From contig JAIRPD010000127.1 in the NCBI GenBank assembly GCA_031257195.1, positions 1-32,596 on the forward strand: a DNA stretch of 32,596 bases, read 5' to 3'. Position numbers and translations under genes: made by a program. The notes under the pieces were generated by a model. It did not search any database and had not been told where the DNA came from. It saw only the letters and a program-made list of their open reading frames with translations. Positions within the stretch are counted from its first letter, which is position 1. Each line of letters begins with the position of its first letter. This DNA is from Treponema sp. GTDB taxonomy: Bacteria > Spirochaetota > Spirochaetia > Treponematales > Breznakiellaceae. This document shows positions 6,951 to 15,591 of the stretch, one piece after another.

Positions 6951-8111
6951 ATGAAGAAACAAGCGCCCATCGCGCTGGCAGCCGCGCTCGCGCTGGCCCT
7001 ATGCGCCGGCTGCGGACCCAAGGGAGGGACCACCGGGGGGGAAACCCTGAAAATCGGGGTATTTGAGCCCATGACCGGGGCCAACGCCGCCGGGGGAGCC
7101 ATGGAAACAGAAGGCATCCAACTAGCCAACGAGCTGTTTCCCACCGTAACCGTGGGAGGCAAGGAAATCAAGGTAGAACTCGTAGTGGTAGACAACAAGT
7201 CCGACAAAGTAGAAGCCGCCAACGCCGTAGAACGGCTCATCAACAGCGACAAAGTCCAGGTAATCCTCGGATCCTGGGGTTCTTCGCTATCCATGGCGGG
7301 AGGGGAAGTAGCCAAAGAAGCGGGAGTCCCCTGCATCGGCCTATCCTGCACCAATCCCCTGGTTACCGCGGGGAACGACTGGTACTTCCGGGTCTGTTTT
7401 ATCGACCCCTTCCAGGGAGTAGTCATGTCCAACTACGCCTACAACGACCTGAACGCCCGGACAGCGGTCATCGTCCAGGAAGTATCCAACGACTATTCCG
7501 TAGGACTAGCCAAGTTCTTTTCCGACAGCTTCAAGAAACTCACCGGCGACGCCGGGGCAATCCTGACCACGGTGAACTATAACACCGGGGACCAGGACTT
7601 TAGCGCCCAGCTTACCTCGATCAAGAGCCTCAACCCGGACGTAATCTTCGCCCCGGGGAACTACACCGAATCGGCCCTGGTAATCAAGCAAGCCCGGGAG
7701 CTGGGGATCACCGCGCCAATCATCGGCGGCGATACCTGGGAAGCCCCGGAATTTATCGACGTAGGCAAGGAGCAGGTAGAAGGGGCGGTGTTTTCCACCT
7801 TTTTCGCCAGCGAATACGCCGGCACCCCGGAGGCCTCCGCCTTTCTGAAGGCCTACGGCGACAAGTACCACAAGAACCCCGCGGCGGTTACCGCCCTGGG
7901 GTATGACGGCTACCTGGTAGCCCTGGACGCGGTTAAGCGGGCGGGCTCCACGGACCCGGCGAAGATCCGGGACGCCATTGCCGCCACCTCGGGCTTCGCG
8001 GGGGCCACCGGTACGGTTACCCTGGACGCCAACGGGGACGCCACCAAGAGCGCCTACATCAAGGTGGTAGAGGGAGGCCAGTTCGTCTTTAAGACCATTG
8101 TGAACCCCTAG
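6951..8111 (+). CDS. livJ: Branched-chain amino-acid ABC transporter, substrate-binding lipoprotein
   Basis: The protein is 386 aa. The start ATG at 6951 follows GGAGG by 6 bp. The N-terminus is a lipoprotein signal (KK, then an Ala/Leu core, then LCAGC with Cys 21), so the protein is tethered in the periplasm. The mature part is a type I periplasmic binding fold (Peripla_BP_6/LivJ): KIGVFEPMTGANAAGG near residues 34-49 and a helix/strand series ending VTLDANGDATKSAYIKVVEGGQFVF, typical of Leu/Ile/Val-binding proteins. It delivers ligand to LivHM. It begins a five-gene liv operon, separated from livH by 165 bp of hairpins, which fits higher expression of the binding protein. Its first two thirds use GTA for most valines, unlike the downstream liv genes. 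The precise ligand (amino acid, amide or urea) cannot be told from sequence. Confidence 0.93.
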   Translation: MKKQAPIALAAALALALCAGCGPKGGTTGGETLKIGVFEPMTGANAAGGAMETEGIQLANELFPTVTVGGKEIKVELVVVDNKSDKVEAANAVERLINSDKVQVILGSWGSSLSMAGGEVAKEAGVPCIGLSCTNPLVTAGNDWYFRVCFIDPFQGVVMSNYAYNDLNARTAVIVQEVSNDYSVGLAKFFSDSFKKLTGDAGAILTTVNYNTGDQDFSAQLTSIKSLNPDVIFAPGNYTESALVIKQARELGITAPIIGGDTWEAPEFIDVGKEQVEGAVFSTFFASEYAGTPEASAFLKAYGDKYHKNPAAVTALGYDGYLVALDAVKRAGSTDPAKIRDAIAATSGFAGATGTVTLDANGDATKSAYIKVVEGGQFVFKTIVNP

Positions 8112-8116
8112 GGCGG

Positions 8117-8229
8117 CGGTGATTGGCGCGGCGCCAATCACCGGTGTCCTGGGGAGCCGCCCCTTCCGGCGCGCGGGAAGGGGGCGGTAACGTAACGGCG
8201 GTGGATTCCCGGTGGAATACACCGCCGTT
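8117..8229 (+). promoter_or_regulatory. Cluster of three stable hairpins between livJ and livH
   Basis: Hairpin 1 (8117-8143) pairs CGGTGATTGGCGC with its exact reverse complement across almost no loop. Hairpin 2 (8157-8187) pairs CCGCCCCTTCC with GGAAGGGGGCGG with one bulge. Hairpin 3 (8194-8229) pairs AACGGCGGTG with CACCGCCGTT, plus an inner ATTCC/GGAAT stem with a CGGT loop. None is followed by a T-run, so they look like mRNA stabilisers or processing/attenuation elements rather than full terminators. Confidence 0.7.
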
Positions 8230-8276
8230 TCCCCCCGGGCAGCCCGTCCTTCCGGGGATGGGGCGTAAAGGCTGAT

Positions 8277-9170
8277 ATGGATATAGGGTTTTTGTTACAG
8301 AACATCTCCAACGCCTTGTCCCTGGGGAGCCTTTACGCCCTTATCGCCATCGGCTATACCATGGTGTACGGGATTCTGCGGCTGATCAACTTTGCCCACG
8401 GGGACGTGTTTATGCTGGGGGGGTATGTGGCGTTTTACTCCATATCCCTTCTCTTTATGCCCTGGTGGACGGCTTTTATCGTGGCCTTTGGGCTTACGGG
8501 GGTCTTTGGGGTAGGGCTGGAACGGCTTGCCTACCGGCCCCTGCGGAATTCCCCCAAGATTTCGATCATGATCAGCGCCATCGGCGCTTCCTTTCTGATA
8601 GAAAACCTGGCCACGGTGATCTTTGGGGGCCGGCCCAAGGGCTTTCCCGCGCCGGCTTTTTTTAACCAGGTAGTCCACCTGGGCAGCGTGTCGGTGGTGG
8701 CCATCAGCCTCTTTATCCCGGTGCTTACCGGGGCGCTGCTGGCGGTCCTGTTGTACATCGTCCACCGGACCAAGACCGGCATGGCCATGCGGGCGGTTTC
8801 CACGGACCTTCCCGCGGCCCGGCTTATGGCGATTGACGTGAACCGGATTGTCTCGTTTACCTTTGGGACAGGCTCCGTGCTGGCAGCCATTGGGGGGGTC
8901 ATGTGGGCCCTTAAATACCCGCAGCTCAACCCCACCATGGGGATGATGCCGGGGCTTAAGTGCTTTATCGCCGCCGTCATTGGGGGCATAGGGAACATTA
9001 CCGGGGCGGTCTTGGGGGGGCTGCTGTTAGGTTTTATCGAGATCATGATCATCGCCTTTCTTCCCACCCTGACGGGGTACCGGGACGCGTTCGCGTTTAT
9101 CATGCTCATCGTCGTACTGCTGGTTAAGCCCTCGGGCCTGTTGGGCAAAAACCAGATAGAGAAGGTGTAA
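8277..9170 (+). CDS. livH: Branched-chain amino-acid ABC transporter permease
   Basis: The protein is 297 aa and hydrophobic throughout, with about eight membrane segments. It has the LivH signature GSLYALIAIGYTMVYGILRLINFAHGD (about residues 17-39) and the internal loop MRAVSTDLPAARLMAIDVNRI that contacts the ATPases; it ends in KPSGLLGKNQIEKV. With LivM it forms the inner-membrane channel of the LIV-type importer. ATG at 8277 is preceded by a weak AAGG site. It sits 3 bp ahead of livM. Confidence 0.95.
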   Translation: MDIGFLLQNISNALSLGSLYALIAIGYTMVYGILRLINFAHGDVFMLGGYVAFYSISLLFMPWWTAFIVAFGLTGVFGVGLERLAYRPLRNSPKISIMISAIGASFLIENLATVIFGGRPKGFPAPAFFNQVVHLGSVSVVAISLFIPVLTGALLAVLLYIVHRTKTGMAMRAVSTDLPAARLMAIDVNRIVSFTFGTGSVLAAIGGVMWALKYPQLNPTMGMMPGLKCFIAAVIGGIGNITGAVLGGLLLGFIEIMIIAFLPTLTGYRDAFAFIMLIVVLLVKPSGLLGKNQIEKV

Positions 9171-9173
9171 AAG

Positions 9174-10220
9174 GTGAGCAAAGACGAACGCCTACGATGG
9201 GGGCTTTCCGCCGGCGGGGTTGGCCTGATTCTTCTCTTCATTAGCCTGTCCAACGCGACGCTGGGGTCCTTCCATCTGCGGATATTTAACCTCTGCGGGA
9301 TCTACATTATCCTGGCCCTTTCGCTGAACCTGGTAAACGGCTTTACGGGCCTCTTTTCCCTGGGCCACGCGGGCTTTATGGCCCTGGGGGCCTATGTCAG
9401 CGCCCTCCTTACCATGGGTCCCGCCCAAAAAGAGATGAACTTCTTTATGACCCCCATCGTTCCCTTCCTGGCGAAGGTGGAACTGCCCTTTATCCCGGCC
9501 CTGATCATCGCCGGGCTTGTGGCGGCCCTGGCGGGTTTCCTGATTGGCACCCCGGTACTCCGGCTCCGGGATGATTACCTGGCCATCGCCACCCTGGGCT
9601 TTTCGGAGATTATCCGGGTGGTCCTGACCAATTTGCAATCCGTTACCAACGGCGCCTTGGGCCTCAAGGGGCTTCCCAAATATTCCACCACCTACATGGT
9701 GTGGTTTATCGCGATCTTGTCGGTGGTGTTTATGGCGGCCCTGGTAAATTCTTCCTTTGGGCGGGCCTGCAAGGCGGTGCGGGATAACGAGATCGCCGCC
9801 CAGGCCATGGGGATCCATGTGGCCCGGATTAAGATAGAAAGTTTTGTCATCTCCAGCTTCATGGCCGGCGTAGGGGGGGCCCTGCTGGGGCATTTGATGA
9901 ATACCATAGACCCCAAGATGTTTACCTTTAACCTTACCTATAACATTGTCCTTATCGTTGTCCTGGGGGGGAACGGCAGCATCACCGGGTCCTTTATCTC
10001 CGCCATTGTGGTTACCGTTTCCATGGAGATGCTTCGTTTTCTGGACGGCCCCCTGAACCTTGTCTTTGTCCAGACCCAGGGCCTGCCGGGGCTGCGGATG
10101 GTGGTGTTCAGCATCCTCCTGCTTTTGGTGGTGATTTTCCGTCAGCAGGGGCTGATGGGGAAAAAGGAATTTTCCTGGGATTTCCTGTTAAAACGGCGCG
10201 AGGGGGCGGGCCATGCTTGA
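9174..10220 (+). CDS. livM: Branched-chain amino-acid ABC transporter permease
   Basis: The protein is 348 aa, a polytopic membrane protein. The LivM motifs are clear: LALSLNLVNGFTGLFSLGHAGFMALGAYVSALL (about residues 45-75), LRLRDDYLAIATLGFSEIIR (about 127-145) and the coupling-loop segment CKAVRDNEIAAQAMGIHVARIK (about 198-219). It pairs with LivH. It starts with GTG at 9174, 3 bp after livH, and its final 8 bp overlap livG. It is slightly more compact than enteric LivM (about 425 aa), lacking an N-terminal extension, as is common outside enterics. Confidence 0.95.
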   Translation: MSKDERLRWGLSAGGVGLILLFISLSNATLGSFHLRIFNLCGIYIILALSLNLVNGFTGLFSLGHAGFMALGAYVSALLTMGPAQKEMNFFMTPIVPFLAKVELPFIPALIIAGLVAALAGFLIGTPVLRLRDDYLAIATLGFSEIIRVVLTNLQSVTNGALGLKGLPKYSTTYMVWFIAILSVVFMAALVNSSFGRACKAVRDNEIAAQAMGIHVARIKIESFVISSFMAGVGGALLGHLMNTIDPKMFTFNLTYNIVLIVVLGGNGSITGSFISAIVVTVSMEMLRFLDGPLNLVFVQTQGLPGLRMVVFSILLLLVVIFRQQGLMGKKEFSWDFLLKRREGAGHA

Positions 10221-10986
10221 GACCAAAAAGGTCTTTATGCGCTTTGGCGGCCTGGCGGCGGTGTCGGACCTGAACATTACCGTGGGGGACAACGAGATTG
10301 TGGGGCTTATCGGCCCCAACGGGGCGGGAAAAACCACGGCCTTTAACCTGATTACCGGGGTATACACCCCCAGCGAGGGGCGGGTTCTCTTTAACGGCAG
10401 GGACATTACGGGCCGCCCGCCCCACCTGATTACCGGGGCGGGGATAGCCCGGACCTTTCAGAATATCCGGCTTTTCCACGAGATGACGGTGCTGGAGAAC
10501 ATCATGGTGGCCGCCACCCTGCGTAAGCGGCCCACGATCTTCGAGGCCACGCTCCACCTGCCGGGCTACCGCCGGGGTCAGGCGGAGGCCCGGAACGCCG
10601 CGATGGGGCTCCTGGAATTGGTGGGCCTCGCGGAAAACGCCGGGGATAACGCCGTCTCCCTGCCCTATGGCAAGCAGCGGCGGCTGGAAATTGTCCGGGC
10701 CCTGGCCACGGAGCCCAGGCTCCTCCTCCTGGACGAGCCCGCCGCGGGAATGAATCCCCGGGAATCCCAGGAACTGATGGACTTTATCCTGGCCATCCGG
10801 GAACGGTACAAAATCGCCGTGCTTCTTATTGAGCATCACATGCAGGTGGCCATGGGGATCTGCGAGCGGCTCTATGTGCTGGACTATGGGGTTACCATAG
10901 CCCGCGGCTCCCCCCAGGAGATCCGGCGGGACAAGAACGTGATCGACGCCTACCTGGGGGTGGAAGAGGGGGAAAAGGGTGCTTAA
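10213..10986 (+). CDS. livG: Branched-chain amino-acid ABC transporter ATPase
   Basis: The protein is 257 aa. Walker A is GPNGAGKTT (residues 34-42), the Q-loop region reads ARTFQNIRLF, the signature region is SLPYGKQRRLEIVRAL (a LivG-typical variant of LSGGQ), Walker B is LLLLDEPAAGMNP, and the switch His is in LIEHHM. It powers LivHM with LivF. The ATG at 10213 lies inside the end of livM (8-bp overlap), and its stop overlaps the livF start by 8 bp, so livM-G-F are translationally coupled. Confidence 0.96.
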   Translation: MLETKKVFMRFGGLAAVSDLNITVGDNEIVGLIGPNGAGKTTAFNLITGVYTPSEGRVLFNGRDITGRPPHLITGAGIARTFQNIRLFHEMTVLENIMVAATLRKRPTIFEATLHLPGYRRGQAEARNAAMGLLELVGLAENAGDNAVSLPYGKQRRLEIVRALATEPRLLLLDEPAAGMNPRESQELMDFILAIRERYKIAVLLIEHHMQVAMGICERLYVLDYGVTIARGSPQEIRRDKNVIDAYLGVEEGEKGA

Positions 10987-11686
10987 GCTGGAGGGCCTTT
11001 CGGTCTATTACGGCGGTATCCACGCCCTGCGGGGAATCAACCTGGAGGTGCCCGATGGCCAGATCATCACCCTGATCGGGGCCAACGGGGCGGGTAAAAG
11101 TACGATGCTTAACCGGATCATGGGCCTGGTTAAGGGGGATGGCGGGAAAATTGTCTGGAACGGCAAAGACATTTCTTCCCTGGACACCCGGGAGATCGTC
11201 GCCCAGGGTCTGGTGATGATCCCCGAAGGCCGGCATGTGTTTCCCAACCTGACGGTGGAGGAAAACCTTAACCTGGGGGCCTACACCCGGAACGACAAGG
11301 CCGGGGTAAAGCGGGACCGGGAAAGGTGCTACGAGTTTTTTCCCCGGCTGAGGGAGCGGACCCGGCAAAGCGCGGGGACCCTTTCCGGGGGGGAACAGCA
11401 GATGCTCGCCGTGGGCCGGGGGCTTATGTCCAGCCCCAAGCTTCTTATGCTGGACGAGCCCTCTTTGGGGTTGGCCCCCCTGGTGGCGAACATGATCTTC
11501 AACATCATCCGGGAGATCAACAAAAACGGCGTTACGGTGCTTTTGATTGAGCAGAACGCCCACGCCGCTCTGGAGATAGCCGGTTACGGCTATGTGCTGG
11601 AAACCGGGGAGATCACCATGAGCGATACCTGCAAGGCCCTGGCGGCCAACGACGGAATTCGCCGGGCCTATTTAGGCGAGGATTAG
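10979..11686 (+). CDS. livF: Branched-chain amino-acid ABC transporter ATPase
   Basis: The protein is 235 aa. Walker A is GANGAGKST (residues 34-42), then MIPEGRHVFPNLTVEENL (the LivF hallmark), signature LSGGEQQMLAVGRGLM, Walker B LLMLDEPSLGLAP and LIEQNAHAALEIA. It is the second ATPase of the importer. Start GTG at 10979 overlaps livG. It is the last gene of the operon; 24 bp separate it from the convergent ligase. Confidence 0.96.
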   Translation: MLKLEGLSVYYGGIHALRGINLEVPDGQIITLIGANGAGKSTMLNRIMGLVKGDGGKIVWNGKDISSLDTREIVAQGLVMIPEGRHVFPNLTVEENLNLGAYTRNDKAGVKRDRERCYEFFPRLRERTRQSAGTLSGGEQQMLAVGRGLMSSPKLLMLDEPSLGLAPLVANMIFNIIREINKNGVTVLLIEQNAHAALEIAGYGYVLETGEITMSDTCKALAANDGIRRAYLGED

Positions 11687-11714
11687 GGCCGCGATTGGAG
11701 CGCGGCGGCTCTAA
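11683..11714. terminator. Shared hairpin between convergent livF and the AMP ligase
   Basis: GCCGCG (11688-11693) pairs with CGCGGC (11701-11706) across a 7-nt loop, and the flanking TTAG/CTAA can extend the stem into both stop codons. There is no T-run on either side, so termination may be inefficient or Rho-assisted. Confidence 0.4.
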
Positions 11715-13471
11715 AGGGGTTCCGCGTAGCTCTTGTAAAGGAAGCGCCGGATTTTCTTCTGGGCGTTCTTCTCGAATTCCTCGTAACGCAGGGTAAAATC
11801 GGCGATTTTTTTAAAGGCCGGAAGGGTCCGGTTTATCCTTTCTATTTCCTGTTTTACCAGGCCGCGGATCAGGGCGTCGGCCTCGCCGGTAACCTGGCCC
11901 TGGGCGCTGATCTTTCCCGGATGATCCCTGGACAGCGCTTCCCGGTCGGGGACCACCACGGCGAAAATCCGCTCCCCGCCGTCCCTCTCTTTCCGGCCCA
12001 GGACGAGGATCTCCCCCACCACCCGGGAACCGTTAAAGCATTGCTCAATTTCCTCGGGATACACATTTTTACCCCCGGAACTCACGATGAGGTTTTTCTT
12101 TCGCCCGTTGATGTAGATGAACCCCCTCTTGTCCCGGTAACCCAGGTCCCCGGTCATAAGCCAGCCGTCTCCGGTAATCACCTCTTTGGTGGCTTCGGGG
12201 TTTTCGTAGTAACCCAGCATGATCGATGGGGACCGGATCAGGATTTCCCCCACCCCCGACTCATCGGGGCTGTCGATCCGCGCCTCGGTGTATTTGACGG
12301 GAAGCCCCACGGAGACATTGTTCTTAAAACCCGGCGCGCCCACGCTGATCAGGGGGCTGTTTTCGCTCATCCCATAGCCGTTATAGATGTTAAAGCCCAG
12401 CGACTCAAAGAAGTCCGCCGTTTGGGGATTCAGAGGGCCGCCGCCGGCGACCATCATTGTTACGCTGGCGAGCCCCGCCTTTTTCCGGACAAACTTAAGC
12501 GTCCTTTGGCCAAAGGCGGTATCGCTCTTTTTCGCCCTGGCCAGGGCTATGCTTCGCAGCAGGTTAATAAGGACCTTTCCGGGGAGGGGGATTTTTTTCA
12601 GCCCCGCCTCCAGGGCGTCCTTGACCTTGTCGTAGAGCAGGGGCACGGCGATGAGGAGCCTGCCGCCCCCGTCCCGGATATCGTCAATCACCACCTTGCC
12701 CACCAGCTTTTCCACAATGATGATCCCCGTACCCCGTACCAGGGGGGCCAGAAAAGAGCAGGTGGTGGGATAGGTGTGGTGCAGGGGGAGGACGTTGATA
12801 AAACGATCTTCGGGGGAGGGCCGGAGGGCAAGGAGGGCCGCGTTGACGTTGGCGATGATTCCCCCATGGTGGAGGGTAACCCCCTTGGCGAAGCCCATGG
12901 TTCCCGAGGTAAAAACAATGGACACCGGGTCCCGTCCGGCGACGCTCTCTACCCCGGGCAGAACCGTACCGGCGGCGTCCGCGCCAAAGTGGTTAAAGTT
13001 CCCGGCGTTTCCCGCGTCCCCCCCAGCGTCGATGCAGACCTGAAGCTCCGTTTGAATATCCAGGGACCGGACAAATTCCTCCTTCCGCTGGGAATAGAAG
13101 AAGGCCTTGGCCCTGGTGATCTCTATGATGTTCTTGCACTCCGCCTCGCTTACCAGATAGTCGATGGGAACGATCACGCAGCCCGCCACGGCGGCGCCCA
13201 TCCAAACGGCCATCCATTCGGGGCGGTTTTCCGCCCACAGGGCCACCCGATCCCCCTTTTTCAGCCCCGCCTTAAGGAGCCCCCTGGCTACGCGACGGCA
13301 TTCGGCGGCGTAAAAGCGGTGGGACCAGGTGGTAAATTCGGTCTGTTTTCCCGGGCGGTAAAAAAGGGCGGGTTTTTCACCCCATTTTTTTTCAATATCA
13401 TCCAGCAGGGCGATAAAATTGGGGTAGTCCAGGTCCGGCCAATCGGCGGTATACTCGCTCCAATGTAACAT
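11711..13471 (-). CDS. AMP-dependent synthetase/ligase, long-chain acyl-CoA synthetase-like
   Basis: The protein is 586 aa. It is a member of the adenylate-forming enzymes: the P-loop-like A3 motif is VFTSGTMGFAKGVTLHHGG (about residues 186-204; usual TSGTTGxPKG, so Met and Ala replace common residues), A5 is NGYGMSENSP, A7 is MTGDLGYRDKRGFIYINGR and the hinge is RKKNLIVSSGGKNVYPEEIE. Such enzymes activate a carboxylic acid, usually a fatty acid, to the acyl-AMP and then the CoA thioester. A signal peptide is absent, so it is cytoplasmic. It is a single gene, convergent with livF. The promoter places transcription start at the ATG itself and there is no Shine-Dalgarno sequence, so the mRNA should be leaderless. 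The acid substrate is not predictable; a link to branched-chain acid use is only a guess from position. Confidence 0.9.
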   Translation of the reverse strand: MLHWSEYTADWPDLDYPNFIALLDDIEKKWGEKPALFYRPGKQTEFTTWSHRFYAAECRRVARGLLKAGLKKGDRVALWAENRPEWMAVWMGAAVAGCVIVPIDYLVSEAECKNIIEITRAKAFFYSQRKEEFVRSLDIQTELQVCIDAGGDAGNAGNFNHFGADAAGTVLPGVESVAGRDPVSIVFTSGTMGFAKGVTLHHGGIIANVNAALLALRPSPEDRFINVLPLHHTYPTTCSFLAPLVRGTGIIIVEKLVGKVVIDDIRDGGGRLLIAVPLLYDKVKDALEAGLKKIPLPGKVLINLLRSIALARAKKSDTAFGQRTLKFVRKKAGLASVTMMVAGGGPLNPQTADFFESLGFNIYNGYGMSENSPLISVGAPGFKNNVSVGLPVKYTEARIDSPDESGVGEILIRSPSIMLGYYENPEATKEVITGDGWLMTGDLGYRDKRGFIYINGRKKNLIVSSGGKNVYPEEIEQCFNGSRVVGEILVLGRKERDGGERIFAVVVPDREALSRDHPGKISAQGQVTGEADALIRGLVKQEIERINRTLPAFKKIADFTLRYEEFEKNAQKKIRRFLYKSYAEPL

Positions 13472-13477
13472 TCTTTT

Positions 13478-13506
13478 ATTCTAAACAGAAATCGAAATAG
13501 TGTCGA
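13478..13506 (-). promoter_or_regulatory. Promoter of the AMP ligase (leaderless type)
   Basis: Minus-strand TCGACA (13501-13506), 17-bp spacer and TAGAAT (13478-13483), each 5 of 6 matches to consensus. The -10 ends 6 nt before ATG 13471. The surrounding 13472-13560 stretch is strikingly AT-rich for this genome. Confidence 0.75.
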
Positions 13507-13627
13507 GGTAAAAAAACGAAAAATTCAGGAAATTCGCAACTTTTTTTGTTTTTATGGGTCTAAATAAATTTGTCCGTTGCTTCCCGCCGGACCGTTGCCG
13601 GTTTTTCCCGCAGCGGCAAAGGCCGTT

Positions 13628-15541
13628 TTAAGCCCGGACGTTTCCCCCGGCGATAAGCTTGAGCAGATACACCTTGGCGTAGAGGGTCAGGGCCTTTTGT
13701 TCCTGTATTTTTCGCAGCCCGTCGGAGCTGTTTATGATGGAAACGGCCATTTCGGTCAGGGAATCCTCGCTGATGGAGGACTTTTTCTGGAGCCGCAAAA
13801 GCCGGCGCAGCCTGTCCCGGAGGAGGGAATTGATATCCTCCACCAGATTGTCCCTGTCCCGCTTGTTCATCAGCCTGTTCCACCGGCCGCTCAGTTCCTG
13901 TAAGTAGCTGTCCGGGGAACGCTCCTTGGGGATCATCTTTTCCTGGAGCTTCCGGGCGCTTTCCTGCAATTCCTTGGAGCGATCTTCCCCCGGGGTTTTC
14001 CCCTGGCGGGGGCTTTCCGGCGGCTTTTCGGCGGCGGAGGCGGGCTGGGGCTTCTTTTTTCCCAGGCCGGAGAAAAAAGCGGCCAGGCCGTAGAAAAGGG
14101 GAACGGAATACCAGAAGGGCATAAGCAGCCGGATATCGCTTATGATTTCCCGGCGTTTAAGCGCCAAAAGCGAATGGAGGGGCAGAAGATCCCGCTTGTT
14201 AAAAAGCCGGGAAGCGTCGGGAATGGTTCCCCGGGAGGCGTGTACCTCTTCGTGGATCAAGCACAGCCGGGGGTCCCTAAGCAGGGTGTGCAACAGGGGG
14301 GAAAATTCGGCCACGTAGGACGCGATCAGTTTGTCAAATTCCCCGTCATCCTCCATGGCGAGTTCCCGAAGGTAGTCCTTAACCAGTTTTTTCCAGCGCC
14401 TGGAAAGGGCCTCCAGCACCAACGGCCGGGTTTCCGTAAAAAGCCGGGCGCAGAGGGGCAGCACCTTGGCCTTCTTCATCAGCAGGGGAGAGCTGTTGGG
14501 GGGGGTGATAAAAAGCAGTTCCGGCAGCTCATTGGGAACCGCCGGCGCGGCAATCCGCTTTTTGACATAGGCGTCCAGCGCCTCCTCGCCGTACTGATCC
14601 AGCAGGGGAATGCCCTTGCTGTCCTTGAACCGGGCAATCGCCTCCCGGGAAAAATAGTAGGGGAGCTTTTCCAGCTCCAGTTCAAAATTCTTGAACGCCG
14701 TTTCCCGCACCCTGGACCGCTCCACGGCGGTCTTGTAGTAACTGCTGCAGACCCCCAAAACGTACACCGCCTGGACAGCGCCGGTCTCGTCCGCCAAAAG
14801 TTCTCCCTTTTGGTTGAGGTCCGATTTAAGCAGGTTGCCAAAGTAGGTCCAAAAATAAAAGGAACTTTCCCTGCCGTCCTTGATGTCCCCCACGCAGTCC
14901 CCGGGGCGGTTCATAATCCGCTCCAGCATATCCCGCAGGTACTCTTCCTTGCCCCCAAAGTACTGGGTCATCTTGTGCTGAACATAGTCCTTGTTGCCCT
15001 GGCGAAGGAGGTAGTGCTTAACCTTGCTCAGGGCGAATTCCAGCAGGGTCAGGGGGATCATCGGCGCCAGGATCAACGCCTCCGCGTCGTTGGGGAACTT
15101 AAGCTTGATCACCGGCAGCACCGCCTCCTGGGGTTCATCCAGAAAGGCGGGAAGCCCCCCGGTAACGCTTACCGTCCGCAGCTGGTCTTTGGGCAGGGTG
15201 ATTTTAAGATACGTCTCGTCGGGGAAGGGCACGTCGGCGCGCTGCTCGGCGTTATCGTAGGCCTCTTTAACCTGCTCCGCGTAATACCGCGTTACGTATA
15301 CCCGGCTTTCGCCCGCCCCGTTTCTAACCTCCAGCTTGTCCTCTTCGGCCAGCTGGTTCACGTCCGCCCAAACCTTGGCCGCCGTATCCTCGGTCCACCG
15401 GATCCATTCGGGCTTGTTCCCACAAACCCGCTTGGCGTATCGCTCCAAAAAGGAGATAAAGGTTTCCATGCTTACCTCGGGAGACCGGGTTTTCCTCGCG
15501 TATGAGTAGAGTATTGTATACAGATCCGTCCGCTGTGGCAT
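13628..15541 (-). CDS. Large conserved-looking cytoplasmic protein of unknown function
   Basis: The protein is 637 aa. I do not recognise a named family. The N-terminus (about 1-115) reads like a winged-helix-type region with DLYTILYSYARK and a helix-rich segment; the middle is mostly helical, with many aromatic and charged residues and a HEEVHASRG segment near 440; a weakly hydrophobic stretch MPFWYSVPLFYGLAAFFSGLG (about 495-515) could be membrane-associated, followed by a Pro/Lys/Ser linker (about 515-550). A charged helical C-terminus (LRDRLRRLLRLQKK) closes it. There is no signal peptide. Codon use matches the neighbours, so it seems native. It is transcribed from its own promoter with a -10 ending 6 nt before the ATG and no ribosome site, so probably leaderless, and is divergent from the LRR gene. 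Confidence 0.8.
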   Translation of the reverse strand: MPQRTDLYTILYSYARKTRSPEVSMETFISFLERYAKRVCGNKPEWIRWTEDTAAKVWADVNQLAEEDKLEVRNGAGESRVYVTRYYAEQVKEAYDNAEQRADVPFPDETYLKITLPKDQLRTVSVTGGLPAFLDEPQEAVLPVIKLKFPNDAEALILAPMIPLTLLEFALSKVKHYLLRQGNKDYVQHKMTQYFGGKEEYLRDMLERIMNRPGDCVGDIKDGRESSFYFWTYFGNLLKSDLNQKGELLADETGAVQAVYVLGVCSSYYKTAVERSRVRETAFKNFELELEKLPYYFSREAIARFKDSKGIPLLDQYGEEALDAYVKKRIAAPAVPNELPELLFITPPNSSPLLMKKAKVLPLCARLFTETRPLVLEALSRRWKKLVKDYLRELAMEDDGEFDKLIASYVAEFSPLLHTLLRDPRLCLIHEEVHASRGTIPDASRLFNKRDLLPLHSLLALKRREIISDIRLLMPFWYSVPLFYGLAAFFSGLGKKKPQPASAAEKPPESPRQGKTPGEDRSKELQESARKLQEKMIPKERSPDSYLQELSGRWNRLMNKRDRDNLVEDINSLLRDRLRRLLRLQKKSSISEDSLTEMAVSIINSSDGLRKIQEQKALTLYAKVYLLKLIAGGNVRA

Positions 15542-15547
15542 GACAAG

Positions 15548-15576
15548 AGTATATCATTGTTTTTTCCTTGTTTCTA
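15548..15576 (-). promoter_or_regulatory. Promoter of the 637-aa protein gene (leaderless type)
   Basis: Minus-strand TAGAAA (15571-15576, 4 of 6), 17-bp spacer and TATACT (15548-15553, 5 of 6). Six nt separate the -10 from ATG 15541. Confidence 0.65.
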
Positions 15577-15591
15577 TGGTAGTAAGGCGTT

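Noticed and set aside
11921-13468. 515-aa plus-strand ORF opposite the AMP ligase
   Set aside because: Shadow frame; the minus-strand ligase has all adenylation motifs and a promoter.
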